From positions 1 through 64,000 of the forward strand of contig NZ_JXXV01000011.1 of NCBI RefSeq assembly GCF_000967545.1: DNA of 64,000 bases, in the 5' to 3' direction. Positions 50,280 to 60,234 of this stretch are shown here, one piece after another. The notes beneath the pieces were generated by a model. That model was not told where the DNA came from, ran no database searches, and was given only the letters and a program-made list of their open reading frames with translations. The DNA is from Vibrio galatheae (GTDB taxonomy: Bacteria; Pseudomonadota; Gammaproteobacteria; Enterobacterales; Vibrionaceae). Positions within the stretch are counted from its first letter, which is position 1. Each line of letters begins with the position of its first letter. The translations under genes and the position numbers were made by a program.

Positions 50280-52586
50280 ATGTATAACGTTATTGGCTGT
50301 TCATTGAAGATGCTGTGCAAAATTGCAGTTGCTCTTATCTTCTTCACCTCATTGAGTGTGGTTACACTGCAGCATTTAGTGGTGGACGAGTTGATAGGAG
50401 CCTCTAACGTCTTTCTCATCATAGGTGGGAATGCTGTCTGCGTTAGTGTTTTGTTGTGGGTTGTAAAACGTCGTCAGTATGCCCAAGCTCAGTTGGTTCA
50501 ATACATATTGCATTCTATTCCTGATGTATTTGTGGTGAAAGATCCAGAAGGTAAATTCACTTTCTGTAACGCTGCTGTTGCGAGACTATACAATACGACC
50601 CCCCAAGAGATGGTGGGGAAAGATGATTACTACTTCACTAAAAACAAAGAACAGGCGGATTTTTTTCTACAAAACGTTCAAGCAATTCTTAGTCGTTTTG
50701 AAAAAGAGGAGGTTTATGAATCTTCTACAGACACGAATACTGGTGAGGTTCGGCATTTTCACTCGATCAAAGTGCCATTTAGAGATTTGCAAGGCGAGGA
50801 GAAAGTTTTAATCCTAGCCAAAGACATTACCGATATAACACGTTTAAAAGAAGAAGCAGATCGCAATAAATCTCGCTTAGAGCAAGTGCTTGAGGTTTCT
50901 GAAGAAGGGATGTGGGAATGGAATACGCAAACAAATGTCGTACTGCATAATGAACGTTGGGAGCAAATTACGGGAGTCAAACGTAGCGACAATACGTTCA
51001 AAGAGTTTGAAAACTGTATTGTCCCTGAGGACCGGCCCAAAGTTTTTGAGTCTTTAGAAAAGATGTTGCAAAACGAAGGAGAATATAACATCTATTTCCG
51101 TATGATTCGGCCAGATGGAAGCGTCATTTGGATATGGGATAGAGGGCAAGTTGCTGAGCTTGATTCAAATGGCAAGCCGCTATGGCTGGTTGGTATTGTT
51201 CAGGATGTCACCGATGAAAAAAATAACCAGCAAAAAATAGAGTTTCTAGCGTATCACGACCAGTTGACGGGCTTAATTAATCGTACTCAATTGGAGATCG
51301 AATTGAATGAAACAATTCATGAGAGCGCTTTGCAGAATGTGTACAGCGCTGTTTTATTTTTAGATTTGGACCGATTTAAGTTGCTTAATGACAGCTACGG
51401 GCACCATATGGGGGACAAACTCTTGATCTCCGTTGCGAATCGGTTACGAGCATCGATTAAAAATAACGAGGTGATTTCTCGTTTTGGCGGAGACGAATTT
51501 GTCGTTGTTTTACCGCTTCTCGGGGAACCTAAATCTTTGGCGCTACAGATCGCACAAAAATATGCCAATGGTCTTGTTCATGATCTTTCAAAAGTTTTCC
51601 ACCTAGATTGCGAGGAGCAAGGTCTTGCCATTGAATACGCTGTGACAGCCAGCATAGGTGGGATTATTTTTAACTCGGATGAGATGTCGATCGGGGAGGC
51701 CCTGCAGCTTGCAGATACCGCGTTATACCGGACGAAAGCAAACGGCGGGAATGCGGCAATGATATACGATATGGATATGTATGATGAATTACGTCATACC
51801 AGTGAACTACAAAAAGCCATGCAGACGTCAATTAAAAACAAAGACTTCCGGATTCATCTTCAACCTCAATACGATAAAAACGAGAAAATTACTGGTGCAG
51901 AAGCTTTAATGCGTTGGTATCACCCTGAACTTGGCGTTCTATCTCCAGGGGCATTTATTGATTTAATTGAAGAAAGTAATCTAATTGTACCTATTGGTAA
52001 TATGGTGCTGGAACAAGCATGTGAACAACTACAACGGTGGCAGGCATCTAGCGATACGGAACATTTGCAAATTTCGATCAACCTCAGTGCAAAACAAATT
52101 TGGCAGAATAAGTTTGTCGAAGATTTTATCTCTATTGTCGACGCTTATAACATCGCTCAATCCAAACTTATCGTGGAGGTTACAGAGTCGCTATTGATTC
52201 AAGACGTAAAAGATGCGACTGAGAAATTGACTCGATTGAAACAGTATGGAGTTTCTATTTCTTTGGATGACTTTGGAACAGGTTACTCGTCGCTAAACTA
52301 TCTAAGAGCTCTTCCTATCGATGAAATTAAGATAGATAGATCATTTATTCAAGATGTTGCCGTCGACAAGCAAGCCCTCCTGATGGTCAAGTCACTTATT
52401 GAGCTAGCAAAAAATTTTGAAATTAAACTTATTGCAGAAGGTGTTGAGACCAAAGAGCAGTGGCAATTACTGCGAGACCTTGGCATTAGTGCTTATCAGG
52501 GGTTTTATTTTAGTAAACCGTTATCACAGCAGGGGATGCAGGAGTTATTAAGGGAGAAGAAAGGTTTAGTTGTCATGCCATCATAA
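50280..52586 (+). CDS. PAS-PAS-GGDEF-EAL cyclic-di-GMP protein
   Basis: A 768-residue protein. Two membrane helices (about 10-30 and 42-62) are followed by two PAS domains (about 70-185 and about 205-320). The second ends in a PAC motif (LVGIVQDVTD). GGDEF has intact metal-binding (LDLDRFKLLND) and the motif RFGGDEF near 405; the RxxD inhibitory site is not visible. EAL has GAEALMRW, INLSAKQIW, EVTES, DDFGTGYSS, KIDRS, AEGVET and YQGF, all intact. It could both make and break cyclic-di-GMP. The ATG at 50280 has little Shine-Dalgarno; an ATG at 50310 preceded by GAAG is an alternative. It appears more AT-rich than the core genes and lies next to an integrase relic, suggesting acquisition by transfer. 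Confidence 0.88.
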   Translation: MYNVIGCSLKMLCKIAVALIFFTSLSVVTLQHLVVDELIGASNVFLIIGGNAVCVSVLLWVVKRRQYAQAQLVQYILHSIPDVFVVKDPEGKFTFCNAAVARLYNTTPQEMVGKDDYYFTKNKEQADFFLQNVQAILSRFEKEEVYESSTDTNTGEVRHFHSIKVPFRDLQGEEKVLILAKDITDITRLKEEADRNKSRLEQVLEVSEEGMWEWNTQTNVVLHNERWEQITGVKRSDNTFKEFENCIVPEDRPKVFESLEKMLQNEGEYNIYFRMIRPDGSVIWIWDRGQVAELDSNGKPLWLVGIVQDVTDEKNNQQKIEFLAYHDQLTGLINRTQLEIELNETIHESALQNVYSAVLFLDLDRFKLLNDSYGHHMGDKLLISVANRLRASIKNNEVISRFGGDEFVVVLPLLGEPKSLALQIAQKYANGLVHDLSKVFHLDCEEQGLAIEYAVTASIGGIIFNSDEMSIGEALQLADTALYRTKANGGNAAMIYDMDMYDELRHTSELQKAMQTSIKNKDFRIHLQPQYDKNEKITGAEALMRWYHPELGVLSPGAFIDLIEESNLIVPIGNMVLEQACEQLQRWQASSDTEHLQISINLSAKQIWQNKFVEDFISIVDAYNIAQSKLIVEVTESLLIQDVKDATEKLTRLKQYGVSISLDDFGTGYSSLNYLRALPIDEIKIDRSFIQDVAVDKQALLMVKSLIELAKNFEIKLIAEGVETKEQWQLLRDLGISAYQGFYFSKPLSQQGMQELLREKKGLVVMPS

Positions 52587-52889
52587 GTGACCGCCAACTA
52601 AATTAAGCCGTTAAGTGTGGTGCCATTGGTGATATCTCCCGACGACTTATTAACAGGAGCCACTGCGTCGACTTTCCTTGAGGTCGTTCTTGGAGAGCCT
52701 GAGAATATTGAAGTCTGAATATGGTTAGGCGATTTAAATAATGGCGTTTATCGTTGCTGGTGGCCTACTTCGTTTTAATCTTTTCACCGCCTTTAGGAAC
52801 TGTCATGGTCGCTACGTTCCTACCTTCCTGTTGCGCCGCTTTGACATCCATTGTGTACTGGGTACATATGCTGACATTGACGGCTCCAT
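52587..52889. other. Gap between PAS-GGDEF-EAL and integrase remnant
   Basis: No intact gene. On the minus strand a short open run of about 30 codons ends at 52765 (readable as TMDVKAAQQEGRNVATM and TVPKGGEKIKTK), possibly the tail of a lost gene. Nothing more can be supported. Confidence 0.45.
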
Positions 52890-53247
52890 AATCTGCGGAG
52901 CGATTTCTTTTTGCTAGATGCGCTTAGTTATATTGGGGTCTTTAAGGCGTTTAACTAATTTGTTATGCCAGTCTTCAAACAAGTCATCCATAATCTCGGC
53001 TTGTTTATCTCGTTTCTTTCGGCAATCGGATTTATGTCTGTGCTAATTTATTTTAGAAAATCAAAGGCTTGTAGCCTCTCTTCAGCAAGCGTCAATTCTT
53101 TGTGCTTATTAAACAGCGTGTAGCGAAGAATCCAAATGGGCCTCCTTTCTTTGGAATCATGAGATAAAAGCCTTCACCGTCACTGTGACGAGCAAAATTT
53201 TCATTTTTTATTGAAGATTTTACTAGGTTCACAGTCAGGTTTTCCAT
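52890..53247 (-). pseudogene. Tyrosine integrase remnant (P4-type N-terminal half)
   Basis: On the minus strand an ATG at 53247 opens with residues like the DUF4102 N-terminal module of P4-type tyrosine integrases: NFARHSDGEGFYLMIPKKGG. A frameshift near 53135 is needed to continue as WILRYTLFNKHKELTL. A second shift gives ERKKRDKQ and FEDWHNKLVKRLKDPNITKRI, the usual start of the core-binding domain. There is then a stop, followed in frame by QKEIAPQI. The catalytic C-terminal half (R-H-R-Y) is absent. The start has AAGGAA upstream. The gene is clearly dead but marks a past integration event at this locus. Confidence 0.78.
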
Positions 53248-53417
53248 AGATATTCCTTTGAGTTAGTAGGGATAAAGTATTATTTAATCAATCGGTTACT
53301 TTAATTGTGGGGAGTGCCTTTGCTCTTTTACGCAGTGACGGGGAGTCAATAGCGAAATACTACCCACTTTCCCCCGTTTATCTGGATCTGTGTAGGGCGT
53401 TTTATGGACTTGTGTGT

Positions 53418-53452
53418 ATTTAAAAATAGAAAGCCCTGTATTTACAGGGCTT
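53418..53452 (-). terminator. Terminator of yicC
   Basis: AAGCCCTGTA (53431-53440) pairs with TACAGGGCTT (53443-53452); the minus strand continues TTCTATTTTTAAA. It lies about 30 nt after the yicC stop. Confidence 0.85.
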
Positions 53453-53480
53453 GTGAGATGGTTGTGTATCCTGTCAGACC

Positions 53481-54347
53481 TTATTCTATATTCTGGATCT
53501 GCTCACGCATCTGCTCGATGAGAACTTTTAGTTCGACACCTGACGCCGTGATATCTGTACTGATAGACTTAGAAGCAAGGGTATTTGACTCGCGGTTGAA
53601 CTCTTGCATCATGAAATCTAAGCGGCGGCCACATGCGCCACCTTTTTTGAGGATGTTGGTCGCTTCTTTAACATGAGAATCTAGGCGGTCTAGCTCTTCG
53701 GCAACATCGGATTTCTGCGCCAGTAAGATCAGTTCTTGTTCGACACGTGATGAGTCCAGCTCAACTTTGGCTTCTTCGAACTTAGAGAACAAACGTTCAC
53801 GTTGCCATTCAAGAATCTCAGGCATACGCGCACGTACCTTAACTACTTCAGCAGTAATGGCATCTAAACGTTGCTCGATTAGCGCTTTCATGTTTTCGCC
53901 TTCACGACCACGCGCTTCGATAAACTCGCTCACCGCGTCATCAAACGCCGCAAGTAGGTCTTTGTTGACCGCATCCATATCTTGCTCTGGGGTTTCCATT
54001 ACGCCCGGCCAGTTCATCACTTGGAATGGGTTGATGCGACTCAGTTCACCGGTGATGTGCATCACTTGCTCTGCTGCTTTGACCACTTGCTTAGCGAGCG
54101 TTTCGTTAATGGTTAGCTCGCCTTTCGCCGCTGGGTTGGCTTCAAAGCGCAACGCACACTCAACCTTGCCGCGCGCAAGACGTTTACGAAAACGCTCGCG
54201 TAGTACTGGCTCTAAACCGCGGAACTGCTCTGGTAGGCGGAAATAGGTTTCTAGGTAGCGTTGGTTAACACTACGAATTTCCCAAATGGCCGTACCCCAA
54301 TCGCCTTTCACTTCTTTACGTGCATAGGCTGTCATACTGTAGATCAT
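53481..54347 (-). CDS. yicC: YicC-family endoribonuclease
   Basis: A 288-residue protein of the YicC/YloC family; in E. coli it is a ribonuclease that degrades the small RNA RyhB. The family N terminus MIYSMTAYARKE is complete, and the C-terminal half has SHVKEATNILKKGGACGRRLDFMMQE, the conserved region. The frame is open 35 codons earlier, but AGGA precedes the ATG at 54347. It diverges from rph, as in E. coli. Confidence 0.95.
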   Translation of the reverse strand: MIYSMTAYARKEVKGDWGTAIWEIRSVNQRYLETYFRLPEQFRGLEPVLRERFRKRLARGKVECALRFEANPAAKGELTINETLAKQVVKAAEQVMHITGELSRINPFQVMNWPGVMETPEQDMDAVNKDLLAAFDDAVSEFIEARGREGENMKALIEQRLDAITAEVVKVRARMPEILEWQRERLFSKFEEAKVELDSSRVEQELILLAQKSDVAEELDRLDSHVKEATNILKKGGACGRRLDFMMQEFNRESNTLASKSISTDITASGVELKVLIEQMREQIQNIE

Positions 54348-54501
54348 CGAATTTTCCTGTTTATCAATCTTTGAAAATAACGCGAAGCAATAGTAGCACA
54401 AATCCGAGACAGATAGCTTTGATGGGCAAACTTCGCTATAATCTTGCCCCAATCAAATTCGTCTCCCCCTATCAGCAGATAGACAACTAAGGTAGATGCC
54501 C

Positions 54502-55218
54502 ATGCGTCCAAACGATCGCAAGGCGGACCAAGTTCGCCCAATCAAAATTACTCGTAACTACACTGCCTATGCAGAAGGCTCTGTGCTGGTTGAATTCGGC
54601 AATACCAAAGTACTGTGTAATGCGACCGTTGAAGAAAACGTACCGCGTTGGCTAAAAGGCCAAGGTAAAGGCTGGGTAACGGCTGAATATGGCATGCTAC
54701 CGCGCTCAACACATTCACGTATGCGTCGTGAGGCAGCAAGTGGTAAGCAAGGCGGTCGTACGATGGAAATCCAGCGTCTGATTGCTCGCAGCCTACGTGC
54801 CGTAGTAGATCTGGAAGCCATGGGTGAGATCATGGTCACCGTTGACTGTGACGTGATTCAGGCTGACGGCGGTACACGTACTGCGTCTATCTCCGGTGCG
54901 AGCGTAGCGATGGCGGATGCATTCCAACACTTAGTTGAGAAGGGCAAGCTAAAAGCGAATCCAATGAAAGGCCACGTAGCAGCCGTATCAGTGGGCATTC
55001 TAGGTGAAGATATTCTTTGTGATCTTGAGTACACAGAAGATTCTGCAGCAGACACTGATATGAATGTGGTGATGACTGAAGACGGTCGCATGATTGAAGT
55101 TCAAGGCACCGCTGAGGGTGAACCTTTCACTCATGCAGAGCTGATGACGTTACTTGAGTCGGCGACCAAAGGTATTACCGAGATCGTAGCGGCGCAGAAG
55201 GCGGCGTTAGAAAATTGA
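54502..55218 (+). CDS. rph: Ribonuclease PH
   Basis: A 238-residue phosphorolytic 3'-5' exoribonuclease that trims tRNA precursors. It starts [13 protein letters not shown], as in the family. Conserved parts include [17 protein letters not shown] and [18 protein letters not shown] lies nine nt before the ATG at 54502; the ATG at 54496 is too close. It precedes pyrE, as in E. coli, and here is full length, unlike the frameshifted E. coli K-12 copy. Confidence 0.97.
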   Translation: MRPNDRKADQVRPIKITRNYTAYAEGSVLVEFGNTKVLCNATVEENVPRWLKGQGKGWVTAEYGMLPRSTHSRMRREAASGKQGGRTMEIQRLIARSLRAVVDLEAMGEIMVTVDCDVIQADGGTRTASISGASVAMADAFQHLVEKGKLKANPMKGHVAAVSVGILGEDILCDLEYTEDSAADTDMNVVMTEDGRMIEVQGTAEGEPFTHAELMTLLESATKGITEIVAAQKAALEN

Positions 55219-55224
55219 TTTTTT

Positions 55225-55254
55225 AAATAGCTTCCATTTGGAAGCTATTTTTTT
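55225..55254 (+). terminator. Terminator/attenuator after rph
   Basis: AATAGCTTCCA (55226-55236) pairs with TGGAAGCTATT (55239-55249), followed by TTTTT, just 7 nt after the rph stop. In E. coli a terminator at the same place is an attenuator that links pyrE expression to UTP through translation of rph. The same control is possible here but the terminator is AT-rich. Confidence 0.8.
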
Positions 55255-55268
55255 AAGTTTCTAAAGTG

Positions 55269-55391
55269 AAGTTCCTAGAGATAAGTTCTTAGGAAAGTTC
55301 TCAAGAAACCTATTTGCAAGTCACTCCTGTCATCAGGATTTAGTTTAATAAACAAGATTCTAGGAACTAGCCACTAGGGACTAGAAACTGT
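55269..55391. repeat. CTAG repeat cluster, rph-pyrE gap
   Basis: The gap contains AGTTCCTAGAG, AGTTCTTAGGAA, then, near 55360-55388, CTAGGAACTAG, CACTAGGGACTAG and CTAGAAACTG in tandem at about 10-bp steps. It lies between the rph terminator and the pyrE start, so it is transcribed only on readthrough or from an internal promoter. Confidence 0.7.
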
Positions 55392-55406
55392 ATGAGAGAG
55401 AAAGAA

Positions 55407-56048
55407 ATGAAAGCATACCAGCGTGAATTTATTGAGTTTGCACTAGAGAAAGAAGTCCTAAAATTTGGCGAGTTTACTTTAAAGTCTGGCCGTAAGAGCC
55501 CGTACTTCTTTAACGCTGGTCTTTTCAATACTGGTCGTGACTTAGCGCGTCTCGGTCGTTTCTACGCGGCAGCGTTGGCAGACTCTGGCATTGAGTTCGA
55601 CGTACTATTTGGCCCTGCGTACAAAGGTATTCCAATTGCGACGACAACAGCAGTCGCTCTAGCGGATCACCACGATATCGACACGCCTTACTGCTTTAAC
55701 CGTAAAGAAGCGAAAGATCACGGTGAAGGTGGCAATCTAGTAGGTAGTGCACTGGAAGGTCGAATCATGTTGGTTGATGATGTGATTACCGCAGGAACGG
55801 CGATTCGTGAGTCGATGGAGATCATCAAAGCCAATGGGGCTGATCTTGCTGGTGTTCTAGTTGCGATTGACCGCCAAGAGAAGGGTAAAGGTGAACTATC
55901 GGCGATTCAAGAGGTGGAGCGTGATTTTGGCTGCGCGATTATCTCTATCGTTAGCCTAACTGACCTAGTGACCTTCCTAGAAGAGAAAGGTACCGATGCC
56001 CAGCATCTAGAAGCTGTTAAAGCTTACCGCGCTGAGTACGGGATCTAA
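55407..56048 (+). CDS. pyrE: Orotate phosphoribosyltransferase
   Basis: A 213-residue enzyme of pyrimidine synthesis, making orotidine 5'-phosphate from orotate and PRPP. The PRPP loop [13 protein letters not shown] is at about 119-131. The N terminus [13 protein letters not shown] matches E. coli. The frame opens at 55392, but I use the ATG at 55407, preceded by GAGAG. The length is exactly that of E. coli PyrE. It is convergent with the lipid A acyltransferase genes. Confidence 0.97.
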   Translation: MKAYQREFIEFALEKEVLKFGEFTLKSGRKSPYFFNAGLFNTGRDLARLGRFYAAALADSGIEFDVLFGPAYKGIPIATTTAVALADHHDIDTPYCFNRKEAKDHGEGGNLVGSALEGRIMLVDDVITAGTAIRESMEIIKANGADLAGVLVAIDRQEKGKGELSAIQEVERDFGCAIISIVSLTDLVTFLEEKGTDAQHLEAVKAYRAEYGI

Positions 56049-56072
56049 CGGTTTAGGTTACACGACAATAAG

Positions 56073-56110
56073 CAAAGGGTTGATGTTTTCTCGTCAACCC
56101 TTAATTGTTT
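56073..56110. terminator. Hairpin between pyrE and lpxN-like gene
   Basis: AAGGGTTGA (56075-56083) pairs with TCAACCCTT (56094-56102) around a 10-nt loop. The plus side continues AATTGTTTC and the minus side TGCTTATT. It is probably a weak bidirectional terminator for these convergent genes. Confidence 0.55.
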
Positions 56111-56123
56111 CTACTAAATACGA

Positions 56124-57107
56124 CTATTTGCTTCCATCACCCTTATGCGAGTTATCGTAGATCTCGCTGCCATCGCGCTGGGTTTTAAGTAGCGATAGGT
56201 TCCACATATACTGTTCTGGGCGTGGACGCACTAAGTCTTCAATCGCTTTGTTCATTGCGCGCGCATCCGTTTCTTCATCACCAGTTGGGAAGTTTTCCAG
56301 TGCAGGCAAAATGTGTACTTCGTATTTACCTGTAGTGTCGTTATAAGCTGGCAGAATAGGCACGACTTTGGCTTTCGATAAGCGCGCCATTTTACCAAAC
56401 CCTTTAAGTGTGGCTTTCTCCGTGCCAAAGAACGGCACAAACACTGAATTTGCTGCGCCGAAGTCTTCGTCTGGTAGCCAGTACCCTAGGTAGCCATCTT
56501 TAATCGAGCGAACAAAAGGTTTAACGCCAGCTTCACGAGCAAAGATACGGCCGCCATACTGCATGCGCTGCACTTGCATAAGCCAATCGCCAATTGGATT
56601 ACGCTGCGGCTTCATAATCGTTGTAACTTTATAGCCTTTCGCCGCCAACATTACCGCCGGATAGTCGACTGCCCATGCGTGTGGCGCGAGGATAATGACG
56701 TTCTCCCCTGCATCAAGCAATGGCAAGATGTTATCTTCGCCGATCATAATCCCGCGATTCTGATTGTGTTTGGTTGAGCGTACTAAGAACTCTGAATAAC
56801 CGAGTAAGTATTGCGCCGCTTTAACGAAGGTTTCTTCGAGGATCGCCTGACGTTCTTGCTCTGACTTTTCTGGGAAGCAGTACTCAAGGTTCACACGTGC
56901 ACGACGCACGACGCGGCCGTTTTTCTTTACGGCAAATACTGATAATTTACGCGCTAGATTGTCACGCCAGCGGTAGGGAATAAAAGCAAATAGTGCCGCA
57001 AATAATATTCCTATCCATGTCCCCCAATGCTTCGGGTGGAGAAAGGACCACTCAAAAGTTGGGTTATGGAGATGTTTATCTGTGCTGTTTTTGTCGTTGG
57101 AGCTCAT
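56124..57107 (-). CDS. Lipid A secondary acyltransferase, LpxM/LpxN type
   Basis: A 327-residue inner-membrane acyltransferase of the HtrB/MsbB family. A membrane helix lies at about 30-46. The catalytic HX4D motif is visible in HAWAVD (near 143), with FAREAGVKPFVRSI (near 190) and YLGYWLPDEDFG. The sequence is closest in style to LpxM. In V. cholerae the gene next to pyrE (VC0212, lpxN) adds 3-hydroxylaurate to lipid A and matters for polymyxin resistance; position suggests the same role here, but the acyl chain cannot be read from sequence. It follows the LpxL-like gene by 15 nt. Confidence 0.88.
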   Translation of the reverse strand: MSSNDKNSTDKHLHNPTFEWSFLHPKHWGTWIGILFAALFAFIPYRWRDNLARKLSVFAVKKNGRVVRRARVNLEYCFPEKSEQERQAILEETFVKAAQYLLGYSEFLVRSTKHNQNRGIMIGEDNILPLLDAGENVIILAPHAWAVDYPAVMLAAKGYKVTTIMKPQRNPIGDWLMQVQRMQYGGRIFAREAGVKPFVRSIKDGYLGYWLPDEDFGAANSVFVPFFGTEKATLKGFGKMARLSKAKVVPILPAYNDTTGKYEVHILPALENFPTGDEETDARAMNKAIEDLVRPRPEQYMWNLSLLKTQRDGSEIYDNSHKGDGSK

Positions 57108-57122
57108 TCAGCAATGCCTATT

Positions 57123-58073
57123 CTATTGGTAACGTGAGTTGGTCAGATTGTGATCTGGAAGGGATTTAAAGCGTTTATGTAACCACATCCATTGATCTGG
57201 GGCTCGCATGATAATCTCTTCAACAAATTTATTCATGTAGGCCGCCGCTGCCGTTTCATCTTTTTTCGGGTAATCTGGCTCGATATCTTTATCGGCAATG
57301 ATTTCATACTGGCCTGCACTGTTTCTAAAGCCAGAACCCGGAATAATAGCGCACTTACTGGTGTAGGCTAAAATACTGGTACCTGTTGTTGTACATGCCT
57401 CTTCCACGGCGAAGAAAGGGACAAAAACGGATTTGTTGTGTCCGTAATCTTGATCCGGCAGATAAAACAGACGGTGCCCTTGGCGCAGTACGCGAATCAT
57501 CTGTTTGAGGTCGGTACGGTAGATAAGCTTGTTGCCGTTACGTGTACGCCCACGATACTGAATAAATTCGTAGGCTGGGTTGCTGTGTGGCCGGTAAGCG
57601 CCGTAACCTTGCAACCCTAATACTCCAAACGCGCGCGCCGTAATCTCTAGATTGAGTGCATGCACACAACATAGCAGCGCGCCTTTGCCTTGTTTGTCGA
57701 GTTGTTTGAGTATTTCTACATCTTTCGCTACCAAGATGCGTTTGAAGCGCCAAGTTGGCCAAAACCAAGTAATGCCAGTTTCGATTAACGCCATCCCAGT
57801 ATTCTTGAAATTTTCCTCAACCACACGTTCAATTTCAGCTTGCTCCATGTCGGGAAAGGCAAGTTCTAGGTTACGTCGAGCAATTCGAACTCGTGACTTA
57901 CCAAAACGCATCCCAATGCGACCTATGCTTTGGCCTAAACGTAGCAGAAGGGCATAAGGGAGTAGGTTGACAATCAGGGCGAGCAGTCCGAAACCTAGCC
58001 ATACCCCCCAATACTTAGGGTGCAATAAAGAGAGGGAAAATGGCGGTGCCTGATTGAACTTATCTTTACTCAT
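57123..58073 (-). CDS. lpxL: Lipid A secondary acyltransferase, LpxL type
   Basis: A 316-residue inner-membrane acyltransferase adding a laurate- or myristate-type chain to Kdo2-lipid IVA. A membrane helix lies at about 27-47. The HX4E catalytic motif is visible in HALNLEITARAFG, followed by YGAYRPHSNP, as in E. coli LpxL. It starts 5 nt after the slmA stop and precedes the LpxM-type gene, so slmA-lpxL-lpxN probably form one transcript. Confidence 0.9.
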   Translation of the reverse strand: MSKDKFNQAPPFSLSLLHPKYWGVWLGFGLLALIVNLLPYALLLRLGQSIGRIGMRFGKSRVRIARRNLELAFPDMEQAEIERVVEENFKNTGMALIETGITWFWPTWRFKRILVAKDVEILKQLDKQGKGALLCCVHALNLEITARAFGVLGLQGYGAYRPHSNPAYEFIQYRGRTRNGNKLIYRTDLKQMIRVLRQGHRLFYLPDQDYGHNKSVFVPFFAVEEACTTTGTSILAYTSKCAIIPGSGFRNSAGQYEIIADKDIEPDYPKKDETAAAAYMNKFVEEIIMRAPDQWMWLHKRFKSLPDHNLTNSRYQ

Positions 58074-58078
58074 AGTGA

Positions 58079-58669
58079 TTACTTAATTTGTGCACTCAGT
58101 AGTGACCAATATTCTTCAAAATTAGCGGTTGGTTGATATTTAAAGTCGCTGCGAACAAAGCGGTTTAAGCTACCTTCCACTTGACCTAACAGTTGCGCTG
58201 CCAGTACTTTTTCATCGACAGGGAAAGCTTTGCCTTCACGTAGCATGCGCTCGCGCAAAATCTGACGGATTGAGGTTTCGATGCGTTCAAACAGTTGATT
58301 GATGCGCTCGCGTAAGCGTTCATTTTCAAACATTAGCGCATGCCCAGACAAAATGCGGCTCAGGCCCGGATTACGCTCCGCAAAAGCCAAAATCAATTGC
58401 AGTACTAAGCGGATACGAGTCAGGGTGTCTTTCTCTTCATCCAAAATACGGTTTATTCTCGACATCAAAGACTCTTCAATAAATTCGATTAAGCCTTCAA
58501 ACATGCGAGCTTTACTTGGGAAGTGTCGATACAGCGCGGCTTCTGAAACGCCAACTTGTTTAGCCAGTTTTGCGGTTGTAATGCGTGAAGCCCCTTCGTT
58601 AGACTCCAGCATTTCAGCCAGTGCTTGCAAAATTTCATCTCGGCGGTTGGTTTTTCTTGTTCCAGCCAT
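58079..58669 (-). CDS. slmA: Nucleoid occlusion factor SlmA
   Basis: A 196-residue TetR-fold DNA-binding protein that blocks FtsZ assembly over the nucleoid. The helix-turn-helix is at about 28-48 ([20 protein letters not shown]). The family start [18 protein letters not shown] is complete; the frame opens eight codons earlier, but this ATG fits the family. It lies between coaBC and the lipid A genes, as in other Vibrio and in E. coli (dut-slmA). Confidence 0.96.
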   Translation of the reverse strand: MAGTRKTNRRDEILQALAEMLESNEGASRITTAKLAKQVGVSEAALYRHFPSKARMFEGLIEFIEESLMSRINRILDEEKDTLTRIRLVLQLILAFAERNPGLSRILSGHALMFENERLRERINQLFERIETSIRQILRERMLREGKAFPVDEKVLAAQLLGQVEGSLNRFVRSDFKYQPTANFEEYWSLLSAQIK

Positions 58670-58791
58670 GAACCTTTTCCTTATTGTTACCATTCTGAAT
58701 AAAGGCTTTGAGTGCGTGCCTCAAAGCCAAATGAGTTATGACAAATCCATTTATCGCGAAGTTCGACTCTTACAGAGCTGATGTATGAGCT

Positions 58792-59997
58792 TTACGCTTC
58801 TAGTTTTTCCGCGATGGTCATAACGATTTGTGTTGCAATGTGCTGCTTTGATGCAAGGGTAAGTGATTGCTTACCATCTTTCCAGTATAAGGTGATTGCG
58901 TTGTTGTTGCTATTGAAGCCTTGCCCTTCGACGGAGACGTCATTGGCGCAAATCATATCGAGATTCTTTTTACTCAACTTAGTTCGTGCGTAGTGTTCGA
59001 CATCCTGAGTTTCAGCGGCAAACCCAACTGTAAATGGGCGATGCTCGTTAAGTGCAGCCACAGAGGCGATGATGTCTGGATTTTTGACCATGGTAATAGT
59101 CATTTGATCGCTCTCATCGGTCTTTTTGATTTTGTGCTCTGCGACGGCTTGTGGGCGATAGTCAGCCACCGCTGCACAGCCTATAAATATGTCATGCTTT
59201 GTGGCTTGAGCTAGAGCCGCGTCATGCATGCTTTGCGCGCTATCAACATCAATGCGTTCTACACCCACCGGGGTGGCTAAGGCGACTGGCCCGGCAATCA
59301 AAGTAACTTGTGCTCCTTGCATGGCAGCAGCTTGAGCCAAGGCAAAGCCCATTTTTCCTGAACTGTGGTTAGAGATATAACGTACTGGGTCAATTGCTTC
59401 ACGCGTTGGCCCTGCGGTAATCACAACCGACTTACCTTTAAGTGGCTTATCGGCAAAAAATAGCTCACAACGCTCAACCAATTGCATCGGCTCAAGCATG
59501 CGCCCTGGGCCTACATCACCACACGCTTGCTCGCCCGCTGCTGGGCCCCAGATATGCATGCCACGACGTTCAAGGGTGGCGATGTTTTCTTGGGTGGCAA
59601 TATTACGATACATCTGCTGATTCATTGCGGGAGATACCGCAACAGGAGAATCCGTTGCCAACACTAACGTCGTTAATAAATCATTGCCCATGCCAGCTGA
59701 CATACGAGCAATGAGGTCTGCCGTAGCAGGAGCAAGCAGCACTAAATCCGCCCACTTAGCAAGCTCGATATGCCCCATTGAGGCTTCAGCCGCCGGGTCT
59801 AGTAAGCTATCGGAAACTGGCCTGCCAGAGACGGCCTGCATAGTCAGCGGGGTGATGAACTCTTTGGCGGCGGTGGTCATAACGACCTGAACCTCTGCAC
59901 CGCGTTCGATGAGTCGGCGAGTCAATTCGGCGCATTTATAAGCAGCAATACCGCCGCTAATACCTAGTAGGATCTTTTTACCTGCGAGTGTTTGCAT
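58792..59997 (-). CDS. coaBC: Phosphopantothenoylcysteine decarboxylase/synthetase
   Basis: A 401-residue bifunctional enzyme of coenzyme A synthesis. The N-terminal CoaC flavin domain has [14 protein letters not shown] (about 10-23), the [14 protein letters not shown] region, and SPAMNQQM. The C-terminal CoaB domain starts near 190 with [20 protein letters not shown]. The frame is open 54 codons earlier, but the ATG at 59997 has AAGGA and the family start [14 protein letters not shown]. It diverges from radC. Confidence 0.96.
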   Translation of the reverse strand: MQTLAGKKILLGISGGIAAYKCAELTRRLIERGAEVQVVMTTAAKEFITPLTMQAVSGRPVSDSLLDPAAEASMGHIELAKWADLVLLAPATADLIARMSAGMGNDLLTTLVLATDSPVAVSPAMNQQMYRNIATQENIATLERRGMHIWGPAAGEQACGDVGPGRMLEPMQLVERCELFFADKPLKGKSVVITAGPTREAIDPVRYISNHSSGKMGFALAQAAAMQGAQVTLIAGPVALATPVGVERIDVDSAQSMHDAALAQATKHDIFIGCAAVADYRPQAVAEHKIKKTDESDQMTITMVKNPDIIASVAALNEHRPFTVGFAAETQDVEHYARTKLSKKNLDMICANDVSVEGQGFNSNNNAITLYWKDGKQSLTLASKQHIATQIVMTIAEKLEA

Positions 59998-60234
59998 GAT
60001 GATCTTCCTTAAAATTTCTGCCCGTAAGATACCACGGCTGACAATTATGTGCCTAGGGTGAGGAGGTGAGTTGGCCGTTTTGAAGCTTGATATGGCGCAA
60101 AGTTTGCCATACTGAAGGCGCGCGCAAGTTGCATGGTTAATTTTTGTCTGCTCGCACACTGCTACTCTATATTATGGCGACTAAGCCTCTTTCATTACTC
60201 TGTGCTGAGATGTTTGCCTGATAAAGAGAGATAA

